A stretch of DNA of 5,645 nucleotides from Clostridia bacterium (lineage in GTDB: Bacteria; Bacillota; Clostridia; Oscillospirales; Acutalibacteraceae), in the NCBI GenBank assembly GCA_017519685.1, contig JAFWRV010000467.1:1-5645 (forward strand), written 5' to 3'. A program made the translations under genes and the position numbers. Positions 1 to 5,645 of the stretch are shown piece by piece; positions within the stretch are counted from its first letter, which is position 1, and each line of letters begins with the position of its first letter. Below the pieces are notes generated by a model. It was not told the DNA's origin. It did no database searches and saw nothing but the letters and a program-made list of their open reading frames with translations.

Positions 1-1459
1 CATCCTCCTGATAGACGAGAACCTCGTTGACATAGTCGATGCAGATGAGCTTATCCTCAATCTCCTCGGGCGAAACGTTTTTGCCGTTGCTGAGAACGAT
101 GAGGTTCTTGACTCTGCCGACAAAGAACAGGAAGCCGTCTTCGTCAATTCTGCCGTGGTCGCCTGTCTTGAACCACTCGCCGTCAAACGCTTTCGCGGTC
201 TCCTCCGGGTCGTTGTAGTAACCCTTCATGACATTGGTGCCCTTGACATATATTTCGCCGACGCCGAATTCATCCGGGTCGTGAATTTTGATTTCGTTGC
301 AGGGAATGGGTTTGCCGACGCTGCCGACTTTGAAATCGTCTCTGCGGTTTACCGTGATGGCGGGTGAGCATTCGGTAAGGCCGTAACCGTTTAAAATCTG
401 AATGCCGAAAGCGTACATGCCTTTCTCGTATTTCGGGTCGAGATTGGCGCCGCCGCAGATGATGAATTCGAGCTCGCCGCCGAGATTGTCGATAATCTGC
501 TTGAATATCTTTCTTCTCGCGTCGATGCCGAGCTTAAGAAGGAATTCGCTGATTTTAAGTCCTTTTTTGAGGACGTCCTCTCTGCCTGTCGCTCTGGCTG
601 TTCTCCAGATTCTGTCATAAATCGTATTGACAACAAGAGGAACCGCGGAGAAATTCTGGGGATGATATTTTTTGATATCCTTCTGAATATCCTTTATGCC
701 GTCGCAGATATAGCCCCATTCGGCGAGAATATATCCGGTGAAGAGAGCGCCGACCCAGCAGAAGGTGTGGTTGAGCGGAAGAAAGCCGATCGCGTGGCGG
801 CCGAAATTGGTCATGCAGGAGGCGACGGCATTGCTGGTGATGTTGAAATGCGTGAGCATAACGCCCTTGCTGAGCCCGGTTGTACCGGATGTGTAAACTA
901 TGCAGGCAAGGTCGTCCGGCTCAACAACTGCGTCAACGCAGGAGCGGTTTCCGGCCTTGATGGCTTCCCTGCCTTCGTTTTTGTAAGCGGGAAAATCGGA
1001 AACGCAGAAGAATTCCTTAACCTTGCTGCCCTGAGCCGCTTTGACGGCGTCCATGACGTGAGCGGTCTTTTCGGTATAAACGAGGGCATCGCATTCGCAT
1101 CTTACAAGCTGGCTTACGAGCTCTTCATCGCTGAGCTTGATATCCATCGGAACCGCGATGTTGCCGCCGAAAAGAGTGGCATAGTAAGAGATAATCCACT
1201 CGTATGAGTTTTCAGCGATGATGGCGATTTTCTTCTTGCCGTCTATTCCGTGAAGGTAATAGTATGTGCCGAGAGCCGAGATTTCGTCGAGACTCTGGTT
1301 GAAGGTCCTTCTGTCTTCCTTTTTGTCCGCATCAAGGAAAACAAAATGAAGATTGTCGCCGCCTTTGTTTGTTCCGTATAAAATGATTTCTTTAAGGGTC
1401 TTAAGATCCTTTATTTCCTCAATCAACTTCGGGTCAATTGCATACTTGGATTTTTTCAA
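1..1459 (-). CDS. Long-chain acyl-CoA synthetase / AMP-binding (ANL superfamily) ligase, C-terminus cut by window edge
   Basis: This enzyme would activate a carboxylic acid, probably a fatty acid, with ATP to an acyl-adenylate and transfer it to CoA in the cytosol or at the membrane face. I translated 486 codons on the minus strand without a stop. Visible ANL motifs are the P-loop TSGTTGLSKG (about residues 190-199, where the usual proline before the lysine is serine), NGYGLTE (about 357-363), the ribose-binding TGD (432-434), and the hinge stretch GRVKNLIVLSNGKNVSPEEIE-like segment near 448-468. The latter wording resembles the FAA1-type long-chain acyl-CoA synthetases. The last part of the C-terminal domain, with the catalytic lysine of motif A10, lies beyond the left edge. 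The start is TTG at 1459: it gives an N-terminus MKKSKYAID and sits 7 bases after AGGAAG, whereas the nearby ATG at 1464 is out of frame and stops after two codons. The chain length of the substrate cannot be read; another acid ligase of the superfamily is possible. Confidence 0.92.
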   Translation of the reverse strand, partial: MKKSKYAIDPKLIEEIKDLKTLKEIILYGTNKGGDNLHFVFLDADKKEDRRTFNQSLDEISALGTYYYLHGIDGKKKIAIIAENSYEWIISYYATLFGGNIAVPMDIKLSDEELVSQLVRCECDALVYTEKTAHVMDAVKAAQGSKVKEFFCVSDFPAYKNEGREAIKAGNRSCVDAVVEPDDLACIVYTSGTTGLSKGVMLTHFNITSNAVASCMTNFGRHAIGFLPLNHTFCWVGALFTGYILAEWGYICDGIKDIQKDIKKYHPQNFSAVPLVVNTIYDRIWRTARATGREDVLKKGLKISEFLLKLGIDARRKIFKQIIDNLGGELEFIICGGANLDPKYEKGMYAFGIQILNGYGLTECSPAITVNRRDDFKVGSVGKPIPCNEIKIHDPDEFGVGEIYVKGTNVMKGYYNDPEETAKAFDGEWFKTGDHGRIDEDGFLFFVGRVKNLIVLSNGKNVSPEEIEDKLICIDYVNEVLVYQED

Positions 1460-1466
1460 ATCATTA

Positions 1467-1472
1467 CTTCCT
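1467..1472 (-). promoter_or_regulatory. Ribosome binding site that decides the TTG start of the acyl-CoA synthetase
   Basis: On the minus strand AGGAAG lies 7 bases before TTG at 1459-1457. The ATG at 1464-1462 is only 2 bases after it, in another frame, and reads ATG ATT TGA. A short inverted repeat (CTTTC at 1483-1479, GAAAG at 1475-1471, 3-base loop) overlaps the 5' end of this site in the leader, so weak masking is conceivable. Confidence 0.7.
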
Positions 1473-1497
1473 TTCGTTGAAAGCACATAGTATATGA

Positions 1498-1527
1498 ATT
1501 ATATCATTCTGTATTTGTAAAATCTTC
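1498..1527 (-). promoter_or_regulatory. Extended -10 promoter for the acyl-CoA synthetase gene
   Basis: The minus strand carries TGATATAAT at 1506-1498: a perfect TATAAT with the TGn extension. No good -35 hexamer is present at 16-18 bases upstream (AAGATT or GAAGAT at best), which is typical of promoters relying on an extended -10. Predicted transcription start is near 1491, giving a leader of about 32 bases. This is a pattern call, not a measured start. Confidence 0.55.
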
Positions 1528-1529
1528 AG

Positions 1530-1551
1530 TCATTTTCAACGATTTGAATGA
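1530..1551. repeat. Imperfect palindrome upstream of the minus-strand promoter
   Basis: TTCAA (1535-1539) and TTGAA (1544-1548) form a perfect inverted repeat around CGAT, and the outer TCAT (1530-1533) and ATGA (1548-1551) add partial symmetry with a bulge. It lies just upstream of the -35 position of the acyl-CoA synthetase promoter, where an activator or repressor could bind. The surrounding DNA is AT-rich, so it may be chance. Confidence 0.25.
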
Positions 1552-1584
1552 TTTATTAACCGAAATTAAATAATAATAACAGTT

Positions 1585-1606
1585 AAAAAGAAAAATATAT
1601 TTAAAG
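1585..1606 (+). promoter_or_regulatory. Possible UP element upstream of the uvrC promoter
   Basis: The 22 bases directly upstream of the -35 hexamer are A/T except for two G residues, with A-tracts followed by ATATATTT. This corresponds to about -59 to -38 of the predicted start, the zone contacted by the RNA polymerase alpha C-terminal domain. Position and composition are seen; function is inferred. Confidence 0.4.
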
Positions 1607-1608
1607 AT

Positions 1609-1637
1609 TTGACAACATTTTTATGCTATGATATTAT
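1609..1637 (+). promoter_or_regulatory. Near-consensus sigma-A promoter of the uvrC-obgE-mrnC-yitT operon
   Basis: A perfect -35 TTGACA (1609-1614) is followed by a 17-base spacer and -10 TATTAT (1632-1637, five of six matches), preceded by the extended -10 dinucleotide TG at 1629-1630. The predicted start is near 1644, leaving a leader of about 24 bases, too short for a riboswitch. No LexA-type GAAC...GTTC box occurs in the whole intergenic region, so SOS control of uvrC is not supported here. Confidence 0.8.
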
Positions 1638-1644
1638 AAAATGT
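1615..1644. repeat. Inverted repeat framing the -10 region of the uvrC promoter
   Basis: ACATTTT (1615-1621) is the exact reverse complement of AAAATGT (1638-1644). The arms are 23 bases apart centre to centre, about two helical turns, and bracket the -10 hexamer, with the right arm reaching the predicted transcription start. It could be a repressor operator, but an AT-rich 7-base match can arise by chance. Confidence 0.25.
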
Positions 1645-1652
1645 AACACATA

Positions 1653-1663
1653 AAAGGAGGTGA
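1653..1663 (+). promoter_or_regulatory. Full-length Shine-Dalgarno of uvrC
   Basis: AAAGGAGGTGA is complementary to the 16S rRNA 3' end over its whole length. The GGAGG core ends 7 bases before the GTG at 1668, which fixes that codon as the start; an out-of-frame GTG at 1666 opens only a short overlapping frame. Confidence 0.85.
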
Positions 1664-1667
1664 TTGT

Positions 1668-3506
1668 GTGGACGAAAGACTTTCGCGGCTCAGAAAAAAG
1701 GCGATGTCGCTGCCGCTGACGCCCGGCGTATATATCATGAAAGACAGCAAATCCGGGATTATTTATATCGGCAAGGCAAAGGCGCTCAAAAACAGGGTGA
1801 GCCAGTATTTCGGCTCACAGAACAATCATACCTCCAAGGTGCGCAGGATGGTGGAGAATGTTGAGGATTTTGACTATATTCTCTGCGACAGCGAGTTTGA
1901 GGCGCTCGTTCTCGAATGCTCTCTCATTAAGCAGCACAGCCCGAAATACAACATTCTTCTCAAGGATGACAAGGGTTACAGTTATATCAAGGTTGTCGAT
2001 GACGAATGGAAAAGCTTCGGTATTGTCAGGCAGAAGGAAGATGACGGCGCGCGATATATCGGCCCCTATATGAGCGCTGCGGGAATATCCGCCGCGGTTG
2101 ACAGGGCAAAAAAGATATTCCGGATACCGCAGTGCAATAAGAAATTTCCCGCGGAATACGGCAAAAGCAGGCCGTGCCTCAATTATTCAATAGGACAGTG
2201 CTCCGCTCCGTGCGCCGGAAAAATAACAAGGCAGGCGCATAACGAAGCGGTGGAAAGAGCGCTTGATTTCATAATGAACGGCTCCGAGAAAGTTGTTGAC
2301 GAGCTTAACCGCAAAATGCTCGAGGCCTCGGAAAACGAGGAGTATGAGAAGGCGGCAAGGTACAGGGACACAATCAGGGCTATCAATAAAATAGCCGATA
2401 AACAGAAGGTTGTGGCGGCTCCGGTTAAGGAGCAGGATGTGTTCGCGACAGTCGGAGCGAAGCAGGGAACGAACCCCAAGGCGTGCCTTTCCGTTCTGCG
2501 ATTCGCGGATTACAGACTTTATGACAGCGAGCATTTCATCATAGATTTACCCGAGGATCTGCCGAACGCGAGGCACGAGTTAATCCGCAGTTATTATTCA
2601 ATCCGCGATAACGTTCCGTCAAGGATCGCGGTTGACGGCGAAATCGAGGAAGCCGGACTGCTTGAGGAATGGCTGACCTCAAAGGCGGGAAAGAGAGTGC
2701 ATATCGTTTTGCCGCAGAGAGGCGAGCAGCATTCTCTCGTTGATATGTGCCGTTCAAACGCCGCGCAGAAGCTCGCGCTCTATCTCGGCAGAACAGGAAA
2801 ATCAACCGCGGCGCTGGACGAGCTCGGTCACATGCTGGGTCTGAATCAGCCGCCGGAATACATCGAGTCTTATGATATTTCCCACACGGCAGGCAGCAAC
2901 AATGTTGCCGGTATGGTGGTTTTCAGAAACGGTCTCCCGTTTAAAAAAGCGTACAAAAGATTTTCAATCAAGGGCTTTTCGGGGCAGGATGATTACGCCT
3001 CAATGGCGGAGGTAATAGACAGACGGCTCACCGAATATGAAAACAACCCCGACAGCGGCGAGGGCTTCGGTATTCTTCCGGACCTCATACTGCTTGACGG
3101 CGGAAAAGGGCAGGTCAACGCCGTGCTTCCGGTGCTTCACCGTCACGGAATAAGCATTCCCGTTTTCGGTATGGTGAAGGACTCTCACCACAGGACCCGC
3201 GCCATTTCGCACTCGGGCGGTGAAATATCGTTTACCTCAAAGCGCGCGGCATTCACGCTCGTTTCCTCCATTCAGGAGGAGGTTCACCGTTATTCGGTGG
3301 CTTATCATCACGCAAAGAGCAGGAACGCCTCGATTTCAACGACTCTGACTTCTGTTGAGGGTATCGGTGAAAAGAGGGCGAAAGCGCTTATGAAACATTT
3401 CAAGACAATCAAAGCAATGTCACAGGCGAGCGAGGAGGAAATTGCCTCCGTAAAGGGAATGAGCAAAGCGTCTGCCGCCGCGCTGTACAAAGCGTTTCGT
3501 GAATAA
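1668..3506 (+). CDS. uvrC: UvrC, excinuclease ABC subunit C
   Basis: UvrC is the nuclease of bacterial nucleotide excision repair: recruited to the UvrB-DNA complex at a lesion, it cuts 3' and then 5' of the damage. The 612-residue protein has the usual full length. The N-terminal GIY-YIG domain (about 16-95) shows PGVYIMKD, YIGKA, Arg43, catalytic Glu83 in LVLE..LIK, and KYN. Four cysteines at 156, 170, 178 and 182 (within RPCLNYSIGQC..PC) match the family's iron-sulfur ligands. A UVR motif for UvrB contact lies at about 207-241. The C-terminal RNase H-like nuclease contains YDISH (Asp403), LLDGGKGQ (Asp477), KDSHH and EEVHRYSVAYHH, followed by helix-hairpin-helix DNA-binding segments (about 560-612, VEGIGEKRAKAL). 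The start is GTG with an ideal ribosome site. It is the first gene of the operon, and its stop is 11 bases before obgE. No key residue is missing. Confidence 0.98.
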   Translation: MDERLSRLRKKAMSLPLTPGVYIMKDSKSGIIYIGKAKALKNRVSQYFGSQNNHTSKVRRMVENVEDFDYILCDSEFEALVLECSLIKQHSPKYNILLKDDKGYSYIKVVDDEWKSFGIVRQKEDDGARYIGPYMSAAGISAAVDRAKKIFRIPQCNKKFPAEYGKSRPCLNYSIGQCSAPCAGKITRQAHNEAVERALDFIMNGSEKVVDELNRKMLEASENEEYEKAARYRDTIRAINKIADKQKVVAAPVKEQDVFATVGAKQGTNPKACLSVLRFADYRLYDSEHFIIDLPEDLPNARHELIRSYYSIRDNVPSRIAVDGEIEEAGLLEEWLTSKAGKRVHIVLPQRGEQHSLVDMCRSNAAQKLALYLGRTGKSTAALDELGHMLGLNQPPEYIESYDISHTAGSNNVAGMVVFRNGLPFKKAYKRFSIKGFSGQDDYASMAEVIDRRLTEYENNPDSGEGFGILPDLILLDGGKGQVNAVLPVLHRHGISIPVFGMVKDSHHRTRAISHSGGEISFTSKRAAFTLVSSIQEEVHRYSVAYHHAKSRNASISTTLTSVEGIGEKRAKALMKHFKTIKAMSQASEEEIASVKGMSKASAAALYKAFRE

Positions 3507-3517
3507 CGGAGGGTAAT

Positions 3518-4789
3518 ATGTTTACAGATATTGCAAAAATCAGGATAAAGGCGGGAAACGGCGGCAACGGAGCCGTCAGTTTCCGCAGGGAAAAATATGT
3601 TGCCGCGGGCGGACCCGACGGCGGCGATGGGGGACGCGGCGGAAACATTGTTTTCAAGGTTGACACAAATCTCGCGACTCTCTCGGATTTCCGTTACAAA
3701 AGAAAATATACAGCTCCCAACGGACAGGACGGTTCGGGCGGACGCAAAAACGGAAAAAGCGGCGAAGACCTGATAATATATGTGCCGAAAGGAACGATAA
3801 TCCGCGAGTGCGAAAGCGGAGCGGTTATGGCCGATATGTCCGACGATAAGCCGTTTATCGCCGCGAAGGGCGGCAAAGGCGGCTGGGGCAATCCGCATTT
3901 CGCGACTCCGACCAGACAGGTTCCGAGGTTCGCGAAGGACGGCACGCCCGGCGAGGAATGGGAGGTTTCACTCGAGCTCAAACTCCTTGCCGACGTAGGT
4001 TTGCTCGGCTTTCCGAATGTCGGAAAATCAACGCTTATTTCCGTTGTCAGCGAAGCGAAACCGATAATCGCGAATTATCATTTCACGACAGTGACTCCGG
4101 TTCTCGGAGTTGTTTCGATGGGCGAGGGAAACTCGTTTGTAATGGCAGATATTCCCGGTCTGATAGAGGGAGCGGGTGACGGAGTGGGCCTCGGCCACGA
4201 GTTTCTGCGCCACGTTGAGCGCTGCCGTCTGCTTCTGCATATAATTGACGCTTCCGGCAGTGAGGGCAGAGACCCGAAAGAGGATTTTGAAATCATCAAC
4301 AGGGAGCTCGAAAAATTCGACCCCGAACTCGCGAAACGTCCTCAGATTATCGCGGCGAACAAGACCGACCTGACCGATGAGGAAACGGTTGAGGAACTGC
4401 GCGCGTATTTTGAGGGCAGGGGATATGAGTTCTATACGATGTGCGCTCCGATTGCCGAGGGCACTCAGACAATTGTCAACGCGCTATGGAATAAACTTCA
4501 GACATTACCGCCGATAAAGAGATACGAAGCGGAGTCCATTCCCGTTGAGATATTTGAAAAGACAGCCGACAAGGGCTTCACGATAACGGTGCGCGACAAC
4601 GTGTATTTTGTTGAAGCTCCGTGGCTGCTCAGAATTCTTCAGAGATCCGACCTTGACGACTACGAATCCCTTCAGTATTTCCAGAGAGTGCTTGTTTCAA
4701 GCGGAATTATCGACGCCCTTCACGAGAGAGGAATATGCGAGGGCGATACGGTTTCAATATATGACCTCGAATTTGATTTTGTTGATTAA
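3518..4789 (+). CDS. obgE: Obg/CgtA GTPase, ribosome large-subunit assembly
   Basis: Obg is an essential GTPase that binds late 50S precursors and links ribosome maturation to the stringent response. The 423-residue protein has all three parts of the Gram-positive form. The glycine-rich Obg fold occupies about 1-158 (GNGGNGAVSFRREKYV, GGPDGGDGGRGG, KGGKGGWGN). The G domain follows with G1 GFPNVGKS (164-171), switch I FTTVTP, G3 DIPGLIEGAGDG (211 onward) and G4 NKTD (281-284). The C-terminal OCT domain (about 342-420) includes VEIFEKTADKGF and ends in an acidic tail. In the G5 loop the usual Ser-Ala reads Cys-Ala (about 309-310). The start is ATG, 4 bases after GGAGGG. It lies between uvrC and mrnC instead of next to rplU-rpmA, its common neighbours in many bacteria; mrnC begins 9 bases after its stop. 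Confidence 0.98.
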   Translation: MFTDIAKIRIKAGNGGNGAVSFRREKYVAAGGPDGGDGGRGGNIVFKVDTNLATLSDFRYKRKYTAPNGQDGSGGRKNGKSGEDLIIYVPKGTIIRECESGAVMADMSDDKPFIAAKGGKGGWGNPHFATPTRQVPRFAKDGTPGEEWEVSLELKLLADVGLLGFPNVGKSTLISVVSEAKPIIANYHFTTVTPVLGVVSMGEGNSFVMADIPGLIEGAGDGVGLGHEFLRHVERCRLLLHIIDASGSEGRDPKEDFEIINRELEKFDPELAKRPQIIAANKTDLTDEETVEELRAYFEGRGYEFYTMCAPIAEGTQTIVNALWNKLQTLPPIKRYEAESIPVEIFEKTADKGFTITVRDNVYFVEAPWLLRILQRSDLDDYESLQYFQRVLVSSGIIDALHERGICEGDTVSIYDLEFDFVD

Positions 4790-4794
4790 GGTGA
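4788..4794 (+). promoter_or_regulatory. Ribosome binding site of mrnC overlapping the obgE stop codon
   Basis: AAGGTGA uses the last two bases of the obgE TAA stop and lies 4 bases before the GTG start at 4799. The arrangement suggests that ribosomes finishing obgE help start mrnC translation. Confidence 0.65.
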
Positions 4795-4798
4795 TTTT

Positions 4799-5185
4799 GT
4801 GCAAAACGAAAATTACAGTCCGCTGACGCTCGCGTTTCTCGGCGACACGGTTTTTGATCTGCTTGTAAGACGGGAGCTTGTTCTTGAAGGCAACCGCCCG
4901 GTAAAGGACCTGCATAAGTCGGCGTCGGAAAAGGTCTGCGCCTCGGCGCAGGCTCAGGCGATAAAAAGAATCCTTCCGGCTCTCGGCGAAGACGAGGAGG
5001 CGGTATTCAGGAGAGGGAGAAACGCCCATCCGGGAAGCACGCCGAAAAATCAGTCCGGAGCCGATTATCACTACGCCACCGGGCTTGAGTGCCTTTTCGG
5101 CTGGCTCTATCTCAACGGAAAAACCGACAGAATAAAAGAGCTTTACGCTCTTATGAAACCGGAGGTCGGAAGTGAAGATGACTGA
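4799..5185 (+). CDS. mrnC: Mini-ribonuclease III (23S rRNA maturation)
   Basis: Mini-RNase III is a double-strand-specific endonuclease consisting of only the RNase III catalytic domain, with no dsRNA-binding domain; it acts as a dimer and trims the 5' and 3' ends of pre-23S rRNA in Firmicutes. The 128-residue length fits. Family motifs are LAFLGDTVFDLLVR (about 11-24, metal-binding Asp16), VKDLHKSASEKVCASAQA, the strongly typical RRGRNAHPGSTPKN (about 71-84) and YATGLECLFGWLYL (Glu97 as the second metal ligand). The position occupied by Glu in the common VYEL wording is Asp20 here, a conservative change. It starts at GTG, 9 bases after obgE. In Bacillus the gene follows cysS, so its placement behind obgE is different, though both products act on the 50S subunit. 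Confidence 0.95.
   Translation: MQNENYSPLTLAFLGDTVFDLLVRRELVLEGNRPVKDLHKSASEKVCASAQAQAIKRILPALGEDEEAVFRRGRNAHPGSTPKNQSGADYHYATGLECLFGWLYLNGKTDRIKELYALMKPEVGSEDD
5161..5166 (+). promoter_or_regulatory. Ribosome binding site for the YitT-family gene, inside mrnC
   Basis: GGAGGT ends 5 bases before a GTG at 5172 and 11 bases before an ATG at 5178, both in frame. The spacing favours GTG. A weaker GGAAG at 5168-5172 could instead serve the ATG. Confidence 0.55.
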
Positions 5186-5645
5186 AAAATCAATTCGCAA
5201 TACCGTTAAGGATTTCTTTATCTGGGTTGCGGGATGTTTTCTTTACGCAACCGCCGTCAACGGCTTTGCTCTGCCGAATTCAATAGCGCAGAGCGGAATA
5301 ACCGGCGCTTCGGTCATATTTCACAAGCTGTTTGAATGGCCGATCGGTCTTGTGGGATTTTTGCTGAATGTCCCGCTTCTGATAATGATGTTTGTTTTTC
5401 TCGGCAGAGGATCGCTTGTCAAAACCCTCATTGTTTCGGGAATTCTCGCGGCGTTTCTCGACCTTATGTCGTGGCTTTTCGCAAATTACATTCCGACCTA
5501 TACGGGCGACAAAATTCTCGCTTCGCTTGTCTGCGGAGTGCTTCAGGGCGCCGGTCTCGGAATAATAATGACGACGGGCGCGACAAGCGGAGGCACCGAC
5601 ATTATCGGGCGGCTGGTTCATAAGCGCTTTCCTCATATCAGCGTC
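5172..5645 (+). CDS. YitT-family integral membrane protein, C-terminal half cut by window edge
   Basis: I translated this frame from position 5172 to the right edge, 158 codons with no stop. It matches the YitT (former DUF161) family of Firmicute membrane proteins, whose substrate is not firmly known. Family wording includes an N-terminal hydrophobic helix ending in NGFALPNSIAQSGITGASVI, then WPIGLVGFLLNVPLL, and the loop signature TTGATSGGTDIIGRLV near residues 133-148. Four hydrophobic segments are visible at about 14-33, 56-77, 82-103 and 114-135. Full-length relatives have about 280 residues with a soluble C-terminal DUF2179 domain, which would lie beyond the window. The start is GTG at 5172 on ribosome-site spacing, with ATG at 5178 as a close alternative. 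Either way it overlaps the end of mrnC (14 or 8 bases), suggesting translational coupling as the fourth operon gene. The function in this operon is unknown. Confidence 0.88.
   Translation, partial: MKMTEKSIRNTVKDFFIWVAGCFLYATAVNGFALPNSIAQSGITGASVIFHKLFEWPIGLVGFLLNVPLLIMMFVFLGRGSLVKTLIVSGILAAFLDLMSWLFANYIPTYTGDKILASLVCGVLQGAGLGIIMTTGATSGGTDIIGRLVHKRFPHISV

Noticed and set aside
662..1207. 181-codon plus-strand open frame
   Set aside because: It is antisense to the acyl-CoA synthetase, whose P-loop region lies in the same stretch. It has no ribosome site and no recognisable domain.
1460..1667. LexA/SOS box, riboswitch or small RNA in the intergenic region
   Set aside because: No GAAC or GTTC half-site occurs, the predicted leaders are only about 24 and 32 bases, and no stable stem followed by a T-run is present.
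2183..2534. Two overlapping minus-strand open frames inside uvrC
   Set aside because: They overlap each other and the conserved UVR region of UvrC, and neither resembles a known protein.
3308..3898. 196-codon minus-strand open frame across the uvrC-obgE junction
   Set aside because: It is a mirror frame of two clear genes, made long by GC-rich codon use and the glycine-rich Obg region. It has no family resemblance or ribosome site.
3507..4798. Terminators in the uvrC-obgE and obgE-mrnC gaps
   Set aside because: The gaps are 11 and 9 bases and are filled by ribosome sites, leaving no room for a hairpin and T-tract.
4754..5200. 148-codon minus-strand open frame over mrnC
   Set aside because: It is antisense to a fully conserved Mini-RNase III and has no own expression signals.
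5280..5636. Minus- and plus-strand open frames over the YitT gene
   Set aside because: The YitT frame has membrane segments and family motifs; the alternatives are composition-driven shadows.
1..5645. A new defence, mobile or biosynthetic system
   Set aside because: All genes except the YitT protein belong to well-understood housekeeping families. No transposase, integrase, repeat array, toxin-antitoxin pair or unusual domain fusion is visible.

Overview
The window is chromosomal housekeeping DNA from a low-to-moderate-GC Firmicute, most likely a Clostridia member close to Oscillospiraceae/Ruminococcaceae. That placement is inferred from Gram-positive signals (strong GGAGG ribosome sites, GTG and TTG starts, extended -10 promoters), the presence of Mini-RNase III and a YitT-family membrane protein, and Clostridia-like wording of the Obg switch I region. 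It is not based on a database search.

Layout: positions 1-1459 hold most of a minus-strand acyl-CoA synthetase of the AMP-binding superfamily, which runs off the left edge and starts from TTG. Positions 1460-1667 are an AT-rich divergent intergenic region with an extended -10 promoter on each strand. From 1668 to the right edge is a tight plus-strand operon: uvrC (nucleotide excision repair nuclease), obgE (50S-assembly GTPase), mrnC (Mini-RNase III, 23S rRNA end maturation) and a truncated YitT-family membrane protein. Gaps are 11 and 9 bases, then an overlap. No terminator was seen inside the run, so the four genes are probably co-transcribed from the promoter at 1609-1637.

The two middle operon genes act on the same particle: Obg binds late 50S intermediates and Mini-RNase III trims 23S rRNA ends. 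UvrC does DNA repair, and the YitT protein has no firm substrate. The acyl-CoA synthetase is transcribed separately and activates a fatty or other carboxylic acid.

All five reading frames are intact over the visible part. I found no mobile element, CRISPR array, RNA gene, riboswitch or defence-like cassette, and no convincing sign of a previously undescribed system. The points worth a second look are the gene order, the divergent promoter structure and start-site choices.
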